A stretch of 55,211 bases of DNA from NCBI GenBank assembly GCA_018241225.1, contig JAFEEG010000049.1, forward strand, positions 1-55,211, given 5' to 3'. This stretch comes from Pseudomonadota bacterium (GTDB lineage: Bacteria > Pseudomonadota > Gammaproteobacteria > Burkholderiales > Burkholderiaceae_C). This document shows positions 45,500-54,989 of this stretch, piece by piece. Within the stretch, counting starts at the first letter, position 1; each line of letters begins with the position of its first letter. The notes below the pieces were generated by a model. It made no database searches, was not told where the DNA came from, and saw only the letters and a list, made by a program, of their open reading frames with translations. A program made the position numbers and the translations under genes.

Positions 45500-45901
45500 T
45501 CAACCCGCGGGCCGCTCGGCGTGCCGCTTCATGGCGGCCAGGCCTGCCTCGATCATCGAGGCGATGGCCGGCGCCATGTCGTGCGGCAGCAGATCCGCAA
45601 TCCACACCACCAGGCAGGCCGCGGGGCCCTGCGCAAAGACCTGTGCCGAGGCGTTGTGGTGGGAAAGGCGTCCTCCCACGGCGGTCCATGCCACGCGGCG
45701 GCTTTCATCGTCGACGTCGACGATCAGCTCGCGTGCCTTCACCCCGTTCACGAACGTGATGTCGCGGCCCTCGCCGTCCCATTGGCAGTCGGTCACGAAT
45801 CCAGGCACCAGCCGGGTGTGCAGCGCGCCGACGTCGCGCAGCGCGCTCCAGAGCTGGTCTGCCGGCGCCAGGATCGATATCTCGCGTCGAATGGATGCCA
45901 T
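45500..45901 (-). CDS. SRPBCC-family small lipid/ligand-binding protein
   Basis: This is a 133-residue SRPBCC-fold protein. The opening SIRREISILAPADQLWSALRDVGALHTRLVPGFVTDCQWDGEGRDITFVNGVKARELIVDVDDESRRVAW and the C-terminal helix MAPAIASMIEAGLAAMKRHAE fit the START/Bet v1-like superfamily. ATG 45901 has AAGGAGA 8 bases upstream. No signal peptide is seen. It is convergent with leuB and diverges from the asd leader promoter. Ligand unknown. Confidence 0.8.
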   Translation of the reverse strand: MASIRREISILAPADQLWSALRDVGALHTRLVPGFVTDCQWDGEGRDITFVNGVKARELIVDVDDESRRVAWTAVGGRLSHHNASAQVFAQGPAACLVVWIADLLPHDMAPAIASMIEAGLAAMKRHAERPAG

Positions 45902-45990
45902 TGAACGGTCTCCTTGGCTGGAAGTGTCGCAATCACGCAAGTTTGGGCCCGCAACAGGCGCGTTCCAAGCGGCTTTTCGCCGCCTTCCAG

Positions 45991-45996
45991 TACAAT
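45991..45996 (+). promoter_or_regulatory. Putative -10 element of the asd leader
   Basis: TACAAT matches the -10 consensus in five of six positions and ends 8 bp before the ATG of the 37-codon leader, so the transcript could start at that ATG (leaderless). No good -35 is visible at the normal distance; an imperfect dyad (AAGCGGC...GCCGCCTT, 45967-45986) occupies that region. Confidence 0.5.
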
Positions 45997-46004
45997 TGCC
46001 GGAC

Positions 46005-46118
46005 ATGTTTGCCGCCCGCCCGTTCGTCCTGAATCTCCTGCCCGCCGCCACGGCTGGCAAGGCTGCGCGCGCAACCATCGTTTCCTCCACCAAAACCACG
46101 ACCAAGATTAAGGGCTGA
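46005..46118 (+). CDS. Predicted 37-residue leader peptide upstream of asd
   Basis: This small ORF starts with MFAARPFVLNLLPAATAG and ends with TIVSSTKTTTKIKG before TGA. Of residues 24-36, five are Thr, three Lys and two Ile, all end products made from aspartate semialdehyde; the rest are Val and Ser. It has no ribosome-binding site but begins close to where a transcript from TACAAT would start. The stop is 5 nt before the first arm of a competing hairpin. The pattern is that of an amino-acid-sensing leader peptide such as ThrL. It is also compatible with a short spurious ORF; conservation is the deciding test. The rest of the gap 45902-46219 shows no other gene. Confidence 0.5.
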   Translation: MFAARPFVLNLLPAATAGKAARATIVSSTKTTTKIKG

Positions 46119-46122
46119 TCCA

Positions 46123-46167
46123 GCCTGGTTCGTCGTGCGCCGTTGCCTGGCCCCGGACGAGCCAGGC
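46123..46167 (+). promoter_or_regulatory. Competing RNA hairpins in the asd leader
   Basis: GCCTGGTTCGTC (46123-46134) pairs with GACGAGCCAGGC (46156-46167), 12 bp with one G-U. A second copy of GCCTGG (46145-46150) pairs with the same CCAGGC (46162-46167). The two stems exclude each other. The first arm begins 5 nt after the leader-peptide stop, so a ribosome there would block it. No U tract follows, so any effect would be on translation or by Rho. Confidence 0.5.
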
Positions 46168-46219
46168 GGGCAGTCCCTTCGGCGCGGTCTCACTGTTTGA
46201 CACTGAAAGGGCATCTGAA

Positions 46220-47350
46220 ATGAGCAAGTTGGTAGGGTTGGTCGGTTGGCGCGGCATGGTCGGCTCCGTGCTGATGGACCGCATGGTCGAAGAAAAGGAC
46301 TTCGATCTCATCGAGCCTGTTTTCTTCTCCACCTCCAACGCCGGTGGCAAGGCACCCGCCATGGCCAAGAACGAAGGCACGCTGCAAAACGCCTTCGACA
46401 TCGAGGCCCTCAAGCGCTGCGACATCATCGTGACGGCCCAGGGCGGCGACTACACCACCGAGGTGTTCCCCCGCCTGCGCGCCGAAGGCTGGAAGGGCCA
46501 CTGGATCGATGCCGCCTCCACCCTGCGCATGAAGGATGACGCGGTCATCATCCTCGATCCGGTCAACATGCCGGTCATCAAGAACGCCCTGGCCAAGGGC
46601 GGCAACAACTGGATCGGCGGCAACTGCACCGTCTCGTGCATGCTGATGGGCGTGGGCGCCCTCTACAAGGCCGGCCTGGTCGAGTGGATGACCAGCATGA
46701 CCTACCAGGCTGCCAGCGGCGGCGGCGCGCAGCACATGCGCGAACTGCTCACCCAGTTCGGCACCCTCAACGCCGAAGTGCGTGACCTGCTGCACGACCC
46801 CAAGTCCGCCATCCTGGAAATCGACCGCAAGGTGCTGGCCAAGCAGCAAGGCCTGTCGGCACAGGAAACCGCCAACTTCGGCGTGCCACTGGGCGGCTCG
46901 CTCATTCCCTGGATCGACAAGGACCTGGGCGACGGCATGAGCAAGGAAGAATGGAAGGGCGGCGCCGAGACCAACAAGATCCTGGGCCAGGGCGCGGGCT
47001 TCAGCGCCCCTGCCGTGCCGGTGGATGGTTTCTGCGTGCGCATCGGCGCCATGCGCTGCCACAGCCAGGCCCTGACCTTCAAGCTCAAGAAGGACGTGCC
47101 GCTGGCCGACATCGAAGCCATGATCGCCGCCGACAACCAGTGGGTGAAGGTCGTCCCGAACACCCGCGAGGCCACCGTCAAGGACCTGACGCCGGTCGCC
47201 GTGACCGGTACCATGACGATCCCCGTCGGCCGACTGCGCAAGCTGGCCATGGGACCGGAGTACCTGGGTGCATTCACCGTGGGCGACCAACTGTTGTGGG
47301 GCGCGGCAGAACCGCTGCGCCGCATGCTGCGAATCCTGCTCGAGGCCTGA
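46220..47350 (+). CDS. asd: Aspartate-semialdehyde dehydrogenase
   Basis: This is a 376-residue NADP-dependent enzyme that reduces aspartyl phosphate to aspartate semialdehyde, the branch point to lysine/diaminopimelate, threonine, methionine and isoleucine. Motifs are GLVGWRGMVGSVLMDRMVEEKDF (nucleotide), FSTSNAGG, the active-site GGNCTVSCMLMGVGALYKAGLVEWMTSMTYQAASGGGA with catalytic Cys, and VDGFCVRIGAMRCHSQALTFKL with the catalytic His. ATG 46220 has AAAGGG 8 bases upstream. It is preceded by the leader peptide and hairpins, which suggests feedback on synthesis. Confidence 0.97.
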   Translation: MSKLVGLVGWRGMVGSVLMDRMVEEKDFDLIEPVFFSTSNAGGKAPAMAKNEGTLQNAFDIEALKRCDIIVTAQGGDYTTEVFPRLRAEGWKGHWIDAASTLRMKDDAVIILDPVNMPVIKNALAKGGNNWIGGNCTVSCMLMGVGALYKAGLVEWMTSMTYQAASGGGAQHMRELLTQFGTLNAEVRDLLHDPKSAILEIDRKVLAKQQGLSAQETANFGVPLGGSLIPWIDKDLGDGMSKEEWKGGAETNKILGQGAGFSAPAVPVDGFCVRIGAMRCHSQALTFKLKKDVPLADIEAMIAADNQWVKVVPNTREATVKDLTPVAVTGTMTIPVGRLRKLAMGPEYLGAFTVGDQLLWGAAEPLRRMLRILLEA

Positions 47351-47380
47351 GGCATACGGCGGGCGCCCTGGGGGCGGCCC

Positions 47381-47402
47381 GTCGTTGCGAGCTAGCAACG
47401 AC
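47381..47402. promoter_or_regulatory. Perfect 8-6-8 dyad between asd and fimV
   Basis: GTCGTTGC (47381-47388), six bases, exact complement (47395-47402). It is 31 bp after asd and 117 bp before fimV. No T tract follows, so it could be a Rho-linked structure or a fimV operator. Confidence 0.4.
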
Positions 47403-47518
47403 CGGGGTGCGACGAATGTCGTACTACGCGGTTTAACAGTCCTTGTTGCCTTGTCATCTGCGGGGCTTAGGTGTTAACGTCCACTTACACTTTCGGGCCG
47501 AACTTGCCCCCTATCAGC

Positions 47519-50287
47519 ATGACAAGACTTTCGTTGCCTGCCGCCCAAGGGGCGGCGACCCTTGCGATCTCGAAAAATCCTGGTCGTTGGCAGCTGACTG
47601 TCCTGGGCGCGGCCGTCGCGGTCGCCCTCAGCACGCTGGCTACCAACGCGAGCGCGCTGGCGCTTGGCCAGTTGAACGTTCGCTCTTCCCTGGGCGAGCC
47701 GCTGCGCGCCGAGATCGAGATCACGGAGATGACCGCGGCCGAAGCCGACGGTCTGCGCGTCAACATCGCCTCGCAGGCTGCCTTCAGTGCAGCCGGCGTC
47801 AACTACAACTCTGCGCTGGGCGACGTTCGCGTGAACATCCAGCGCCGGGCCAACGGCCGCTACGTCATCAACCTGACGGGCAACCGCTCGATGAACGATC
47901 CGTTCATCGATCTGCTGCTGGAAGCCAACTGGAGCTCCGGGCGCATGGTGCGCGACTACACCGTGCTGCTCGATCCGCCGAGCAGCCCGAAGTCGCAGGC
48001 GGCCATCTCGCCTGTTGCGCCCCAGCTCGCGCCCGCTGCCCCCGGCACGGTGCCGCGCTCCAGCCGTACCGCACGTCCTGAGGCAGCCGCCGCCCCCGCG
48101 CCTGTCGCTCCGGTCGAAGCCGCTCCCGCCGCGCCGCGTCAACGGCCCGCCGCCGCCCCTGCAACCACGCCGGCCGAATCGCAAGTGCGCACGGGCAGCG
48201 GCGAAGAGCAGCAGGTCACCGTCAAGGCCGGTGACACCGCCGGCAAGATCGCGGCTGCCCACAAGCCGGCCGAAGTCTCGCTCGACCAGATGCTGGTCGC
48301 CATGCTGCGCGCCAATCCCAATGCCTTTATCGGCGGCAACGTGAACCGCATCAAGGCGGGAGCCGTCCTGAACGTGCCCAGCGCAGCGCAGGCCGAGGCA
48401 ATCACCAGCGACGAGGCAAAGCGCACCGTCACGGCCCAGAGCCAGGACTTTGGCCAATATCGCCGTCGCCTGGCAGAAAACGCCCCGGATTCACGCGTGG
48501 ACAGCGCCGACCGCAAGGCGGCCGGCAAGCTGCAGGCCAACGTGGAAGACCGCAATGCGGCTGCCGTCTCGCCCGACAAGCTCACCATTACCCAAGGCAG
48601 CGCTGGCAAGCAGGCGGTGGCCGACGACAAGCTGGTCAAGAACCGCCAGGCAGCCGACGACAGCGCCCGCGTGGCCGAGCTGTCGAAGAACCTGAACGAT
48701 CTCAACAAGCTGCAGGCAGCCAGCGGCTCCTCTGCCGCTGGTTCCGGCGCTCCGGCCCAAGGTGCTGCAGCCCCCGGCGCCGGCATTCCTGCGCCGGCTG
48801 GACTGACCCCGAGCACCCCGGCTGCCGCACCTGCCGCACCGGCTACTGCACAAGCTCCCGCACCTGCGCCGCAGGTTGCCGCAGCGCCCGCAGCCACCCC
48901 GGCGGCGGCCGCTGCACCTGGCGCAGCCGCTGCGCCGACCACCCCGGCAACGCCCGCGCCCGCAGCAGATGCCACCGCGACCCCTGCTGCTGCCGCAACT
49001 CCTGCCGCTGCCGCACCTGAGGCTGCCCCGGCCGCGCCCGCCACCCCGCCACCGGCGGCCGTCGCACCGCCCAAGCCCAAGGTTGCTGCGCCGCCCCCGC
49101 CCCCACCCAAGGGCTTCTTCGACGATCTGATGGAGAACCCGCTGATGCTTGGCGGCGGTGCCCTGGCGCTCCTGCTGCTGGGTTGGCTGGGCTACCGCGT
49201 GGCCAGCCGTCGCCGTGCCAACGCCAGCGAAAGCGTTTTCCTGGAAAGCCGCATCCCGAAGGATTCCTTCTTCGGTGCCAGCGGCGGCGAGTCGGTCGAC
49301 ACCAAGAACCAGAGCCTGAGCGCTACGTCTTCGATGTCGTACTCGCCCAGCCAACTGGACGCGGGCGACGTCGACCCGGTAGCCGAGGCCGACGTTTACC
49401 TTGCATACGGCCGGGACCTGCAGGCCGAGGAAATCCTGCGCGAAGCGCTGCGCATCAATCCCGAGCGCACCGCCATTCACCTGAAGCTGCTGGAAATCCA
49501 CGCCAAGCGCCGCGACCTGCGCGCCTACGAGGCCCTGGCTTCGGACGTGCACAAGCTCACCGGTGGATCCGGCACCGAGTGGGCCCGCGTGGTCGAACTT
49601 GGCCGAGACCTCGACCCGGGCAACCCGCTGTACCAGCCTGCCGGCGGATCGGCCGCCGCGCCCGCGCCAGTTGCTGCCGCGCCTGCCGCTGCCGTGAAGC
49701 CGGTCGCGCCGCCGCCGCCCGCGGCACCCGCGCCCGCCTTCGTGCCCTCGGTCGCCCCCCTGGACTTCGACCTGGAGCTCGACAAGCCTTCCAGCAAGCC
49801 GATCACCAAGCCGGCGCCGCTGACGGCCAGCCTGCCGCCCATTGCCGCGCCGGCGGTTGCTGCCGTGGCCGCGACCCGCAGTGCGATCAACGGCGCCGGA
49901 CACCACGCGAGCGACCTCGAGAACGATTTCGACACGGCACCCGCCGCCCTGGAGCCCTCTGCCCGCCGTGCACCCCGCATGGCCGACGACGAAGAGCACA
50001 CCCAGCCGGCCACCTTGCGCGCCGGCCTGCCCGGCGACACGGGCTACGTCGAATTCGAGATGAGCACGCGCGGCGGATCGTTGGGCACCAACACCTCGCC
50101 GGCTCGCCTGGAGCCCTCCTTCGAGGACAGCGGCGAGAACCCCCATGCCATCAAGCTGACCCTGGCGCGCGAACTGCACGCCCTGGGCGACGCCGAAGGT
50201 GCCCGCTCGCTGGTCGAGGAAGTGGCCGCCGAAACCTCGGGCGACCTGCGCGCGCAGGCGCAGCAACTGCTGGGCCAGCTGCGCTGA
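47519..50287 (+). CDS. fimV: FimV-like pilus/polarity hub protein
   Basis: This is a 922-residue inner-membrane protein. A signal or anchor-like N-terminus with a long basic region precedes ALALGQLNVRSSLGEPLRAEIEITEM, the FimV periplasmic signature. A LysM domain (about 235-290: VTVKAGDTAGKIAAAHKPAEVSLDQMLVAML) binds peptidoglycan. A long Ala/Pro-rich linker follows, then a TM helix (LMLGGGALALLLLGWLGYRV) and a cytosolic C-terminal region with EAEVYLAYGRDLQAEEILREALRINPERTAIHLKLLEIHAKR TPR-like repeats and a final ELHALGDAEGARSLVEEVAAETSGDLRAQAQQLL. FimV polarly recruits type IV pilus and signalling proteins. ATG 47519 gives MTRLSLPAAQ; an upstream in-frame start is possible. The asd-fimV-truA order is conserved in proteobacteria. 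Confidence 0.92.
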   Translation: MTRLSLPAAQGAATLAISKNPGRWQLTVLGAAVAVALSTLATNASALALGQLNVRSSLGEPLRAEIEITEMTAAEADGLRVNIASQAAFSAAGVNYNSALGDVRVNIQRRANGRYVINLTGNRSMNDPFIDLLLEANWSSGRMVRDYTVLLDPPSSPKSQAAISPVAPQLAPAAPGTVPRSSRTARPEAAAAPAPVAPVEAAPAAPRQRPAAAPATTPAESQVRTGSGEEQQVTVKAGDTAGKIAAAHKPAEVSLDQMLVAMLRANPNAFIGGNVNRIKAGAVLNVPSAAQAEAITSDEAKRTVTAQSQDFGQYRRRLAENAPDSRVDSADRKAAGKLQANVEDRNAAAVSPDKLTITQGSAGKQAVADDKLVKNRQAADDSARVAELSKNLNDLNKLQAASGSSAAGSGAPAQGAAAPGAGIPAPAGLTPSTPAAAPAAPATAQAPAPAPQVAAAPAATPAAAAAPGAAAAPTTPATPAPAADATATPAAAATPAAAAPEAAPAAPATPPPAAVAPPKPKVAAPPPPPPKGFFDDLMENPLMLGGGALALLLLGWLGYRVASRRRANASESVFLESRIPKDSFFGASGGESVDTKNQSLSATSSMSYSPSQLDAGDVDPVAEADVYLAYGRDLQAEEILREALRINPERTAIHLKLLEIHAKRRDLRAYEALASDVHKLTGGSGTEWARVVELGRDLDPGNPLYQPAGGSAAAPAPVAAAPAAAVKPVAPPPPAAPAPAFVPSVAPLDFDLELDKPSSKPITKPAPLTASLPPIAAPAVAAVAATRSAINGAGHHASDLENDFDTAPAALEPSARRAPRMADDEEHTQPATLRAGLPGDTGYVEFEMSTRGGSLGTNTSPARLEPSFEDSGENPHAIKLTLARELHALGDAEGARSLVEEVAAETSGDLRAQAQQLLGQLR

Positions 50288-50312
50288 GGGCGTCGTGCTT
50301 GAGGGTTGACGA

Positions 50313-51125
50313 TTGAGGCTGGCCCTCGGCATTCGATATCTCGGTCGCGCCTACGATGGCTGGCAAAGCCAGCCATCGGGCAAGACGGTGCAGGACAAGC
50401 TGGAGGCCGCGCTCGCGGCCTTCGCCGCTTCCCCCGTCTCGACCCTGTGCGCAGGCCGTACCGACTCGGGCGTGCACGGCCTCATGCAGGTGGTCCACTT
50501 CGACACCGAGGTGGACCGCACGCCCTTCTCCTGGGTGCGCGGCACGAACCGGTACCTGCCTGAAGACATCGCCGTTCAATGGGCACAGGTGGTGCCACGC
50601 GAATTCCATTGCCGGGCCAGCGCGCTCGGGCGGCGCTATCTCTACGTGCTTTCGCAGTCGCCGGTGCGCCCGAGCATCGACGCCGGCCGCGTGGGCTGGA
50701 CGATGTATCCGCTCGATGGCGATGCCATGCGCGCCGCGGCGCAGTTGCTCGTCGGACAGCACGACTTCAGCTCCTTCCGCGCCTCCGCCTGCCAGGCCCT
50801 GTCGCCGGTCAAGGAGGTTCGACGCATCGACATCCGGCGCGATTCGCCAGACGAGCGCTGCCGCTGGTATTTCGAGTTCGAGGCCGATTCCTTCCTGCAC
50901 CACATGATCCGCAACATCATGGGCTGCCTGGTGCGCATCGGCCAGGGGCAGGCCCAGCCGGAATGGATGGGCGAAGTGCTTGCCGCCAGGAGCCGCCTGA
51001 TTGCCGCACCGACCTTCTCGCCGGCCGGCCTGTATTTCCTCGGGCCGCAATACGGGCCGCAGTGGGGTCTCCCGCCCGAAGTGACGGTGGGCGCCAGCTC
51101 GGCTGCGTATCATGGCCTGCCATGA
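50313..51125 (+). CDS. truA: tRNA pseudouridine synthase A
   Basis: This is a 270-residue enzyme forming pseudouridine at positions 38-40 of tRNA anticodon arms. Motifs are LGIRYLGRAYDGWQSQP, the catalytic Asp in CAGRTDSGVHGLMQVVHFDT, and SFRASACQA near mid-protein, with FLHHMIRNIMGCLVRIGQG near the C-terminus. The start is TTG 50313, with GAGGG just upstream; no ATG fits the conserved N-terminus MRLALGIRYLG. Its stop overlaps trpF by 4 bp. Confidence 0.96.
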   Translation: MRLALGIRYLGRAYDGWQSQPSGKTVQDKLEAALAAFAASPVSTLCAGRTDSGVHGLMQVVHFDTEVDRTPFSWVRGTNRYLPEDIAVQWAQVVPREFHCRASALGRRYLYVLSQSPVRPSIDAGRVGWTMYPLDGDAMRAAAQLLVGQHDFSSFRASACQALSPVKEVRRIDIRRDSPDERCRWYFEFEADSFLHHMIRNIMGCLVRIGQGQAQPEWMGEVLAARSRLIAAPTFSPAGLYFLGPQYGPQWGLPPEVTVGASSAAYHGLP

Positions 51126-51805
51126 GTGACCCGCACCCAACCCGCACCCGGATCAAGATCTGCGGCATGACCCGCGAGCAGGACGTGGATGCGGCGGTGG
51201 CGGCCGGTGCCGACGCGGTCGGCTTCGTGCTCTACCCCAAGAGCCCGCGGGCGGTCAGCGTCGAGCGGGCGGCAGAACTGGCCTTGCGCCTGCCGCCATT
51301 CGTGACGCCGGTGCTGCTCTTCGTGAACGAGGATCCGGCTGCCGCCAACCGTGCCCTGGCCGCCGTGGCGGGCGCCACCGCCCAGTTCCACGGTGACGAG
51401 ACGCCCGAGCAGTGCCGCGCCAGTGCCGCCGGCCACCGTTTCCTTCGTGCAGCCCGAATTCCGCTGGGGCCGGCCGGAATCGACTTCGACCTCGTAAAAT
51501 ACGCCCAGGATTTCTCAGACGCCCAGGCCATCCTGCTCGACGCTCATGTCGAGGGATACGGCGGAGGCGGCAAGGCATTCGATTGGTCACTCCTTCCACA
51601 CGTCGCAAACGCTCACCTCGTCTTGTCTGGTGGGTTGACGCCTGCCAACGTCGGCGATGGCATTCGCGTGCTGCGGCCGCGTTGCAAGACGCTGGCCGTT
51701 GACGTGAGTTCCGGCGTGGAGGCCTCCAAGGGCATCAAGGACGCCGGCAAGATCCGCGAATTCGTTGCGGCCGTGCGCGCCGCCGACGCCTTCGCCTCCC
51801 AGTAA
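51122..51805 (+). CDS. trpF: Phosphoribosylanthranilate isomerase
   Basis: This is a 227-residue (beta/alpha)8-barrel enzyme converting N-(5-phosphoribosyl)anthranilate to CdRP in tryptophan synthesis. Catalytic Cys is in IKICGMTREQDV; DAVGFVLYPKSPRAVS, QFHGDETPEQC, LLDAHVEGYGGGGKAFDW with catalytic Asp, and LSGGLTPANVGDGI (phosphate binding) complete the family pattern. ATG overlaps the truA stop, so the two are coupled. Confidence 0.96.
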   Translation: MSDPHPTRTRIKICGMTREQDVDAAVAAGADAVGFVLYPKSPRAVSVERAAELALRLPPFVTPVLLFVNEDPAAANRALAAVAGATAQFHGDETPEQCRASAAGHRFLRAARIPLGPAGIDFDLVKYAQDFSDAQAILLDAHVEGYGGGGKAFDWSLLPHVANAHLVLSGGLTPANVGDGIRVLRPRCKTLAVDVSSGVEASKGIKDAGKIREFVAAVRAADAFASQ

Positions 51806-51852
51806 GCGCTGGCAGACCGCCTCCTTCCTCGACACGACGAATGGAGCCGGCC

Positions 51853-53159
<1,307 letters not shown>

Positions 53160-53163
<4 letters not shown>

Positions 53164-54017
53164 GCCCCACCACTCGCCGGATTGCCGCCACCTTCGACAA
53201 GCTCAAGGCCGAGGGCCGCCGCGCCCTCATTCCCTACGTGACCGCCGGCTTCCCCTACGCCGACGTCACGCCCGAACTGATGCACGGCATGGTCGCTGCA
53301 GGCGCCGACGTGATCGAGCTGGGCGTTCCCTTCTCCGACCCCATGGCCGACGGGCCGGTGATCCAGAAGGCCGGGGAAGCCGCCCTGGCCCTGGGCATCG
53401 GCATGATTCAGGTACTGCAGATGGTGGCCACCTTCCGCGAGAAGGACGCCACCACGCCCGTGGTGCTGATGGGCTACGCGAACCCGGTGGAACGCTACGA
53501 CCAGAAGCATGGCCAGGGCGCCTTCATCCGCGACGCTGCCGCGTCCGGCGTGGACGGCCTGCTGGTAGTGGACTACCCGCCGGAAGAATGCGAGGCCTTT
53601 GCCGAGCAGCTTCGCGCCAAGGGCATCGACCTGATCTTCCTGCTGGCCCCCACGAGCACGCCCGAGCGCATGGCGCAGGTGGCGCGCATTGCGTCGGGCT
53701 ACGTCTACTACGTCTCGCTCAAGGGTGTGACGGGCGCTGGCCACCTCGACACCGAGGCCGTGGGCCAGATGCTGCCGCGCATTCGCGAACACGTGAAGAT
53801 TCCGGTGGGCGTGGGCTTCGGCATTCGCGATGCGAAAACCGCCCAGGCCATCGGCAGCGCCGCCGATGCCGTGGTGATCGGCAGCAAGATCATCCAGCTC
53901 ATCGAGGAAGCCCCGCGCGAGCGCGTGGTGCCGCTGGTGGGCGAGTTCCTGTCGGGCATCCGGCAGGCGCTGGACGCCCTGCCGGCCAACACCGCCAAGA
54001 ACGCCTCCGGCCGTTGA
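53160..54017 (+). CDS. trpA: Tryptophan synthase alpha subunit
   Basis: This is a 285-residue TIM barrel that releases indole from indole-3-glycerol phosphate and channels it to TrpB. Motifs are IPYVTAGFPYADVT, catalytic acid in ADVIELGVPFSDPMADGPVIQKA (Glu), the catalytic Asp in GLLVVDYPPEE, YVYYVSLKGVTGAG and GVGFGIRDAKTAQAIGSAADAVVIGS. ATG lies in the trpB stop. Confidence 0.97.
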
Positions 54018-54065
54018 AAAACCGCATTTGGCAAAATAGAGGCAACACCCACCTGGAGTGACAGC

Positions 54066-54938
54066 ATGAGCTGGCTAGAAAAACTTCTTCCCCCCAAGAT
54101 CACCCCGACCGACCCGAGCGAGCGCCGCCAGATGCCCGAGGGCCTCTGGATCAAGTGCCCGAGTTGCGAGACGGTGCTCTACAAGACCGACCTGGAGCAC
54201 AACCAGAACGTCTGCCCGAGCTGCGCGCACCATCACCGCATTGGCGCCCGTGCCCGCCTCGACGCCTTCCTCGACCCCGAGGGCCGCTATGAGATCGGCC
54301 AGGAAGTGCTGCCGGTGGACGCGCTCAAGTTCAAGGACAGCCGCAAGTACCCCGAACGCCTCAAGGAAGCGCTGGAGAACACCGGCGAGACCGATGCGCT
54401 GGTGGTCATGGGCGGCGCCATCCACAGCATCAATGCGGTGGTGGCCTGCTTCGAGTTCGAGTTCATGGGTGGCAGCATGGGCAGCGTGGTGGGCGAGCGC
54501 TTCGTGCGCGGCGTCGAAACCGCCATCGAGCAGAAGGTGCCCTTCATCTGCTTCACTGCCACCGGCGGTGCACGCATGCAGGAAGGCCTGCTCTCGCTGA
54601 TGCAAATGGCCAAGACCAACGCCTCGCTCACCCGCCTGGCGAAAAAGGGCTTGCCCTACATCAGCGTACTGACCGACCCGACCATGGGCGGCGTGAGCGC
54701 CGGCTTTGCCTTCATGGGCGACGTCGTCATTGCCGAGCCCAAGGCGCTGATCGGCTTTGCCGGCCCGCGCGTGATCGAGTCCACCGTGCGCGTGACCTTG
54801 CCCGAAGGCTTCCAGCGCGCCGAGTTCCTGCAGACCAAGGGCGCCATCGACTTCATCTGCGACCGCCGCGAGCTTCGCAAGACCATTGCCGACACGCTGG
54901 CGATGCTGCTGCGCCAGCCGGCCGATGCGGTGATCTGA
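54066..54938 (+). CDS. accD: Acetyl-CoA carboxylase carboxyltransferase beta subunit
   Basis: This is a 290-residue subunit that, with AccA, makes malonyl-CoA for fatty acid synthesis. The N-terminal zinc ribbon is CPSCETVLYKTDLEHNQNVCPSC. The crotonase-like carboxyltransferase core contains GSMGSVVGERFVRGVETAIEQ, FTATGGARMQEGLLSLMQMAKT and SVLTDPTMGGVSAGFAFMGDVVIAEPKALIGFAGPRVIE. The start at 54066 has GGAG 8 bases upstream. It follows trpA by 48 bp and ends at a terminator. Confidence 0.97.
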   Translation: MSWLEKLLPPKITPTDPSERRQMPEGLWIKCPSCETVLYKTDLEHNQNVCPSCAHHHRIGARARLDAFLDPEGRYEIGQEVLPVDALKFKDSRKYPERLKEALENTGETDALVVMGGAIHSINAVVACFEFEFMGGSMGSVVGERFVRGVETAIEQKVPFICFTATGGARMQEGLLSLMQMAKTNASLTRLAKKGLPYISVLTDPTMGGVSAGFAFMGDVVIAEPKALIGFAGPRVIESTVRVTLPEGFQRAEFLQTKGAIDFICDRRELRKTIADTLAMLLRQPADAVI

Positions 54939-54962
54939 GGGGTAACGCCTCGCCGCACGCAA

Positions 54963-54985
54963 GGGCTGCCGCTGGCAGCCCTTTT
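54963..54985 (+). terminator. Rho-independent terminator of accD
   Basis: The perfect 8-bp stem GGGCTGCC/GGCAGCCC with a GCT loop is followed by TTTT, 25 bp after the accD stop. Confidence 0.95.
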
Positions 54986-54989
54986 ATTT

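Noticed and set aside
46005..46118. Leader ORF as an ordinary small protein
   Set aside because: It has no signal peptide, membrane segment or known family, and its position and residue bias fit a leader peptide better.
48750..49110. Tandem-looking GCC/GCA/CCG repeats
   Set aside because: They are the Ala/Pro linker of FimV, low-complexity coding sequence and not a separate repeat element.
48491..50332. A long Gly/Arg/Cys-rich minus-strand frame within fimV
   Set aside because: It arises from the Ala/Pro-rich repeats of fimV read backwards.
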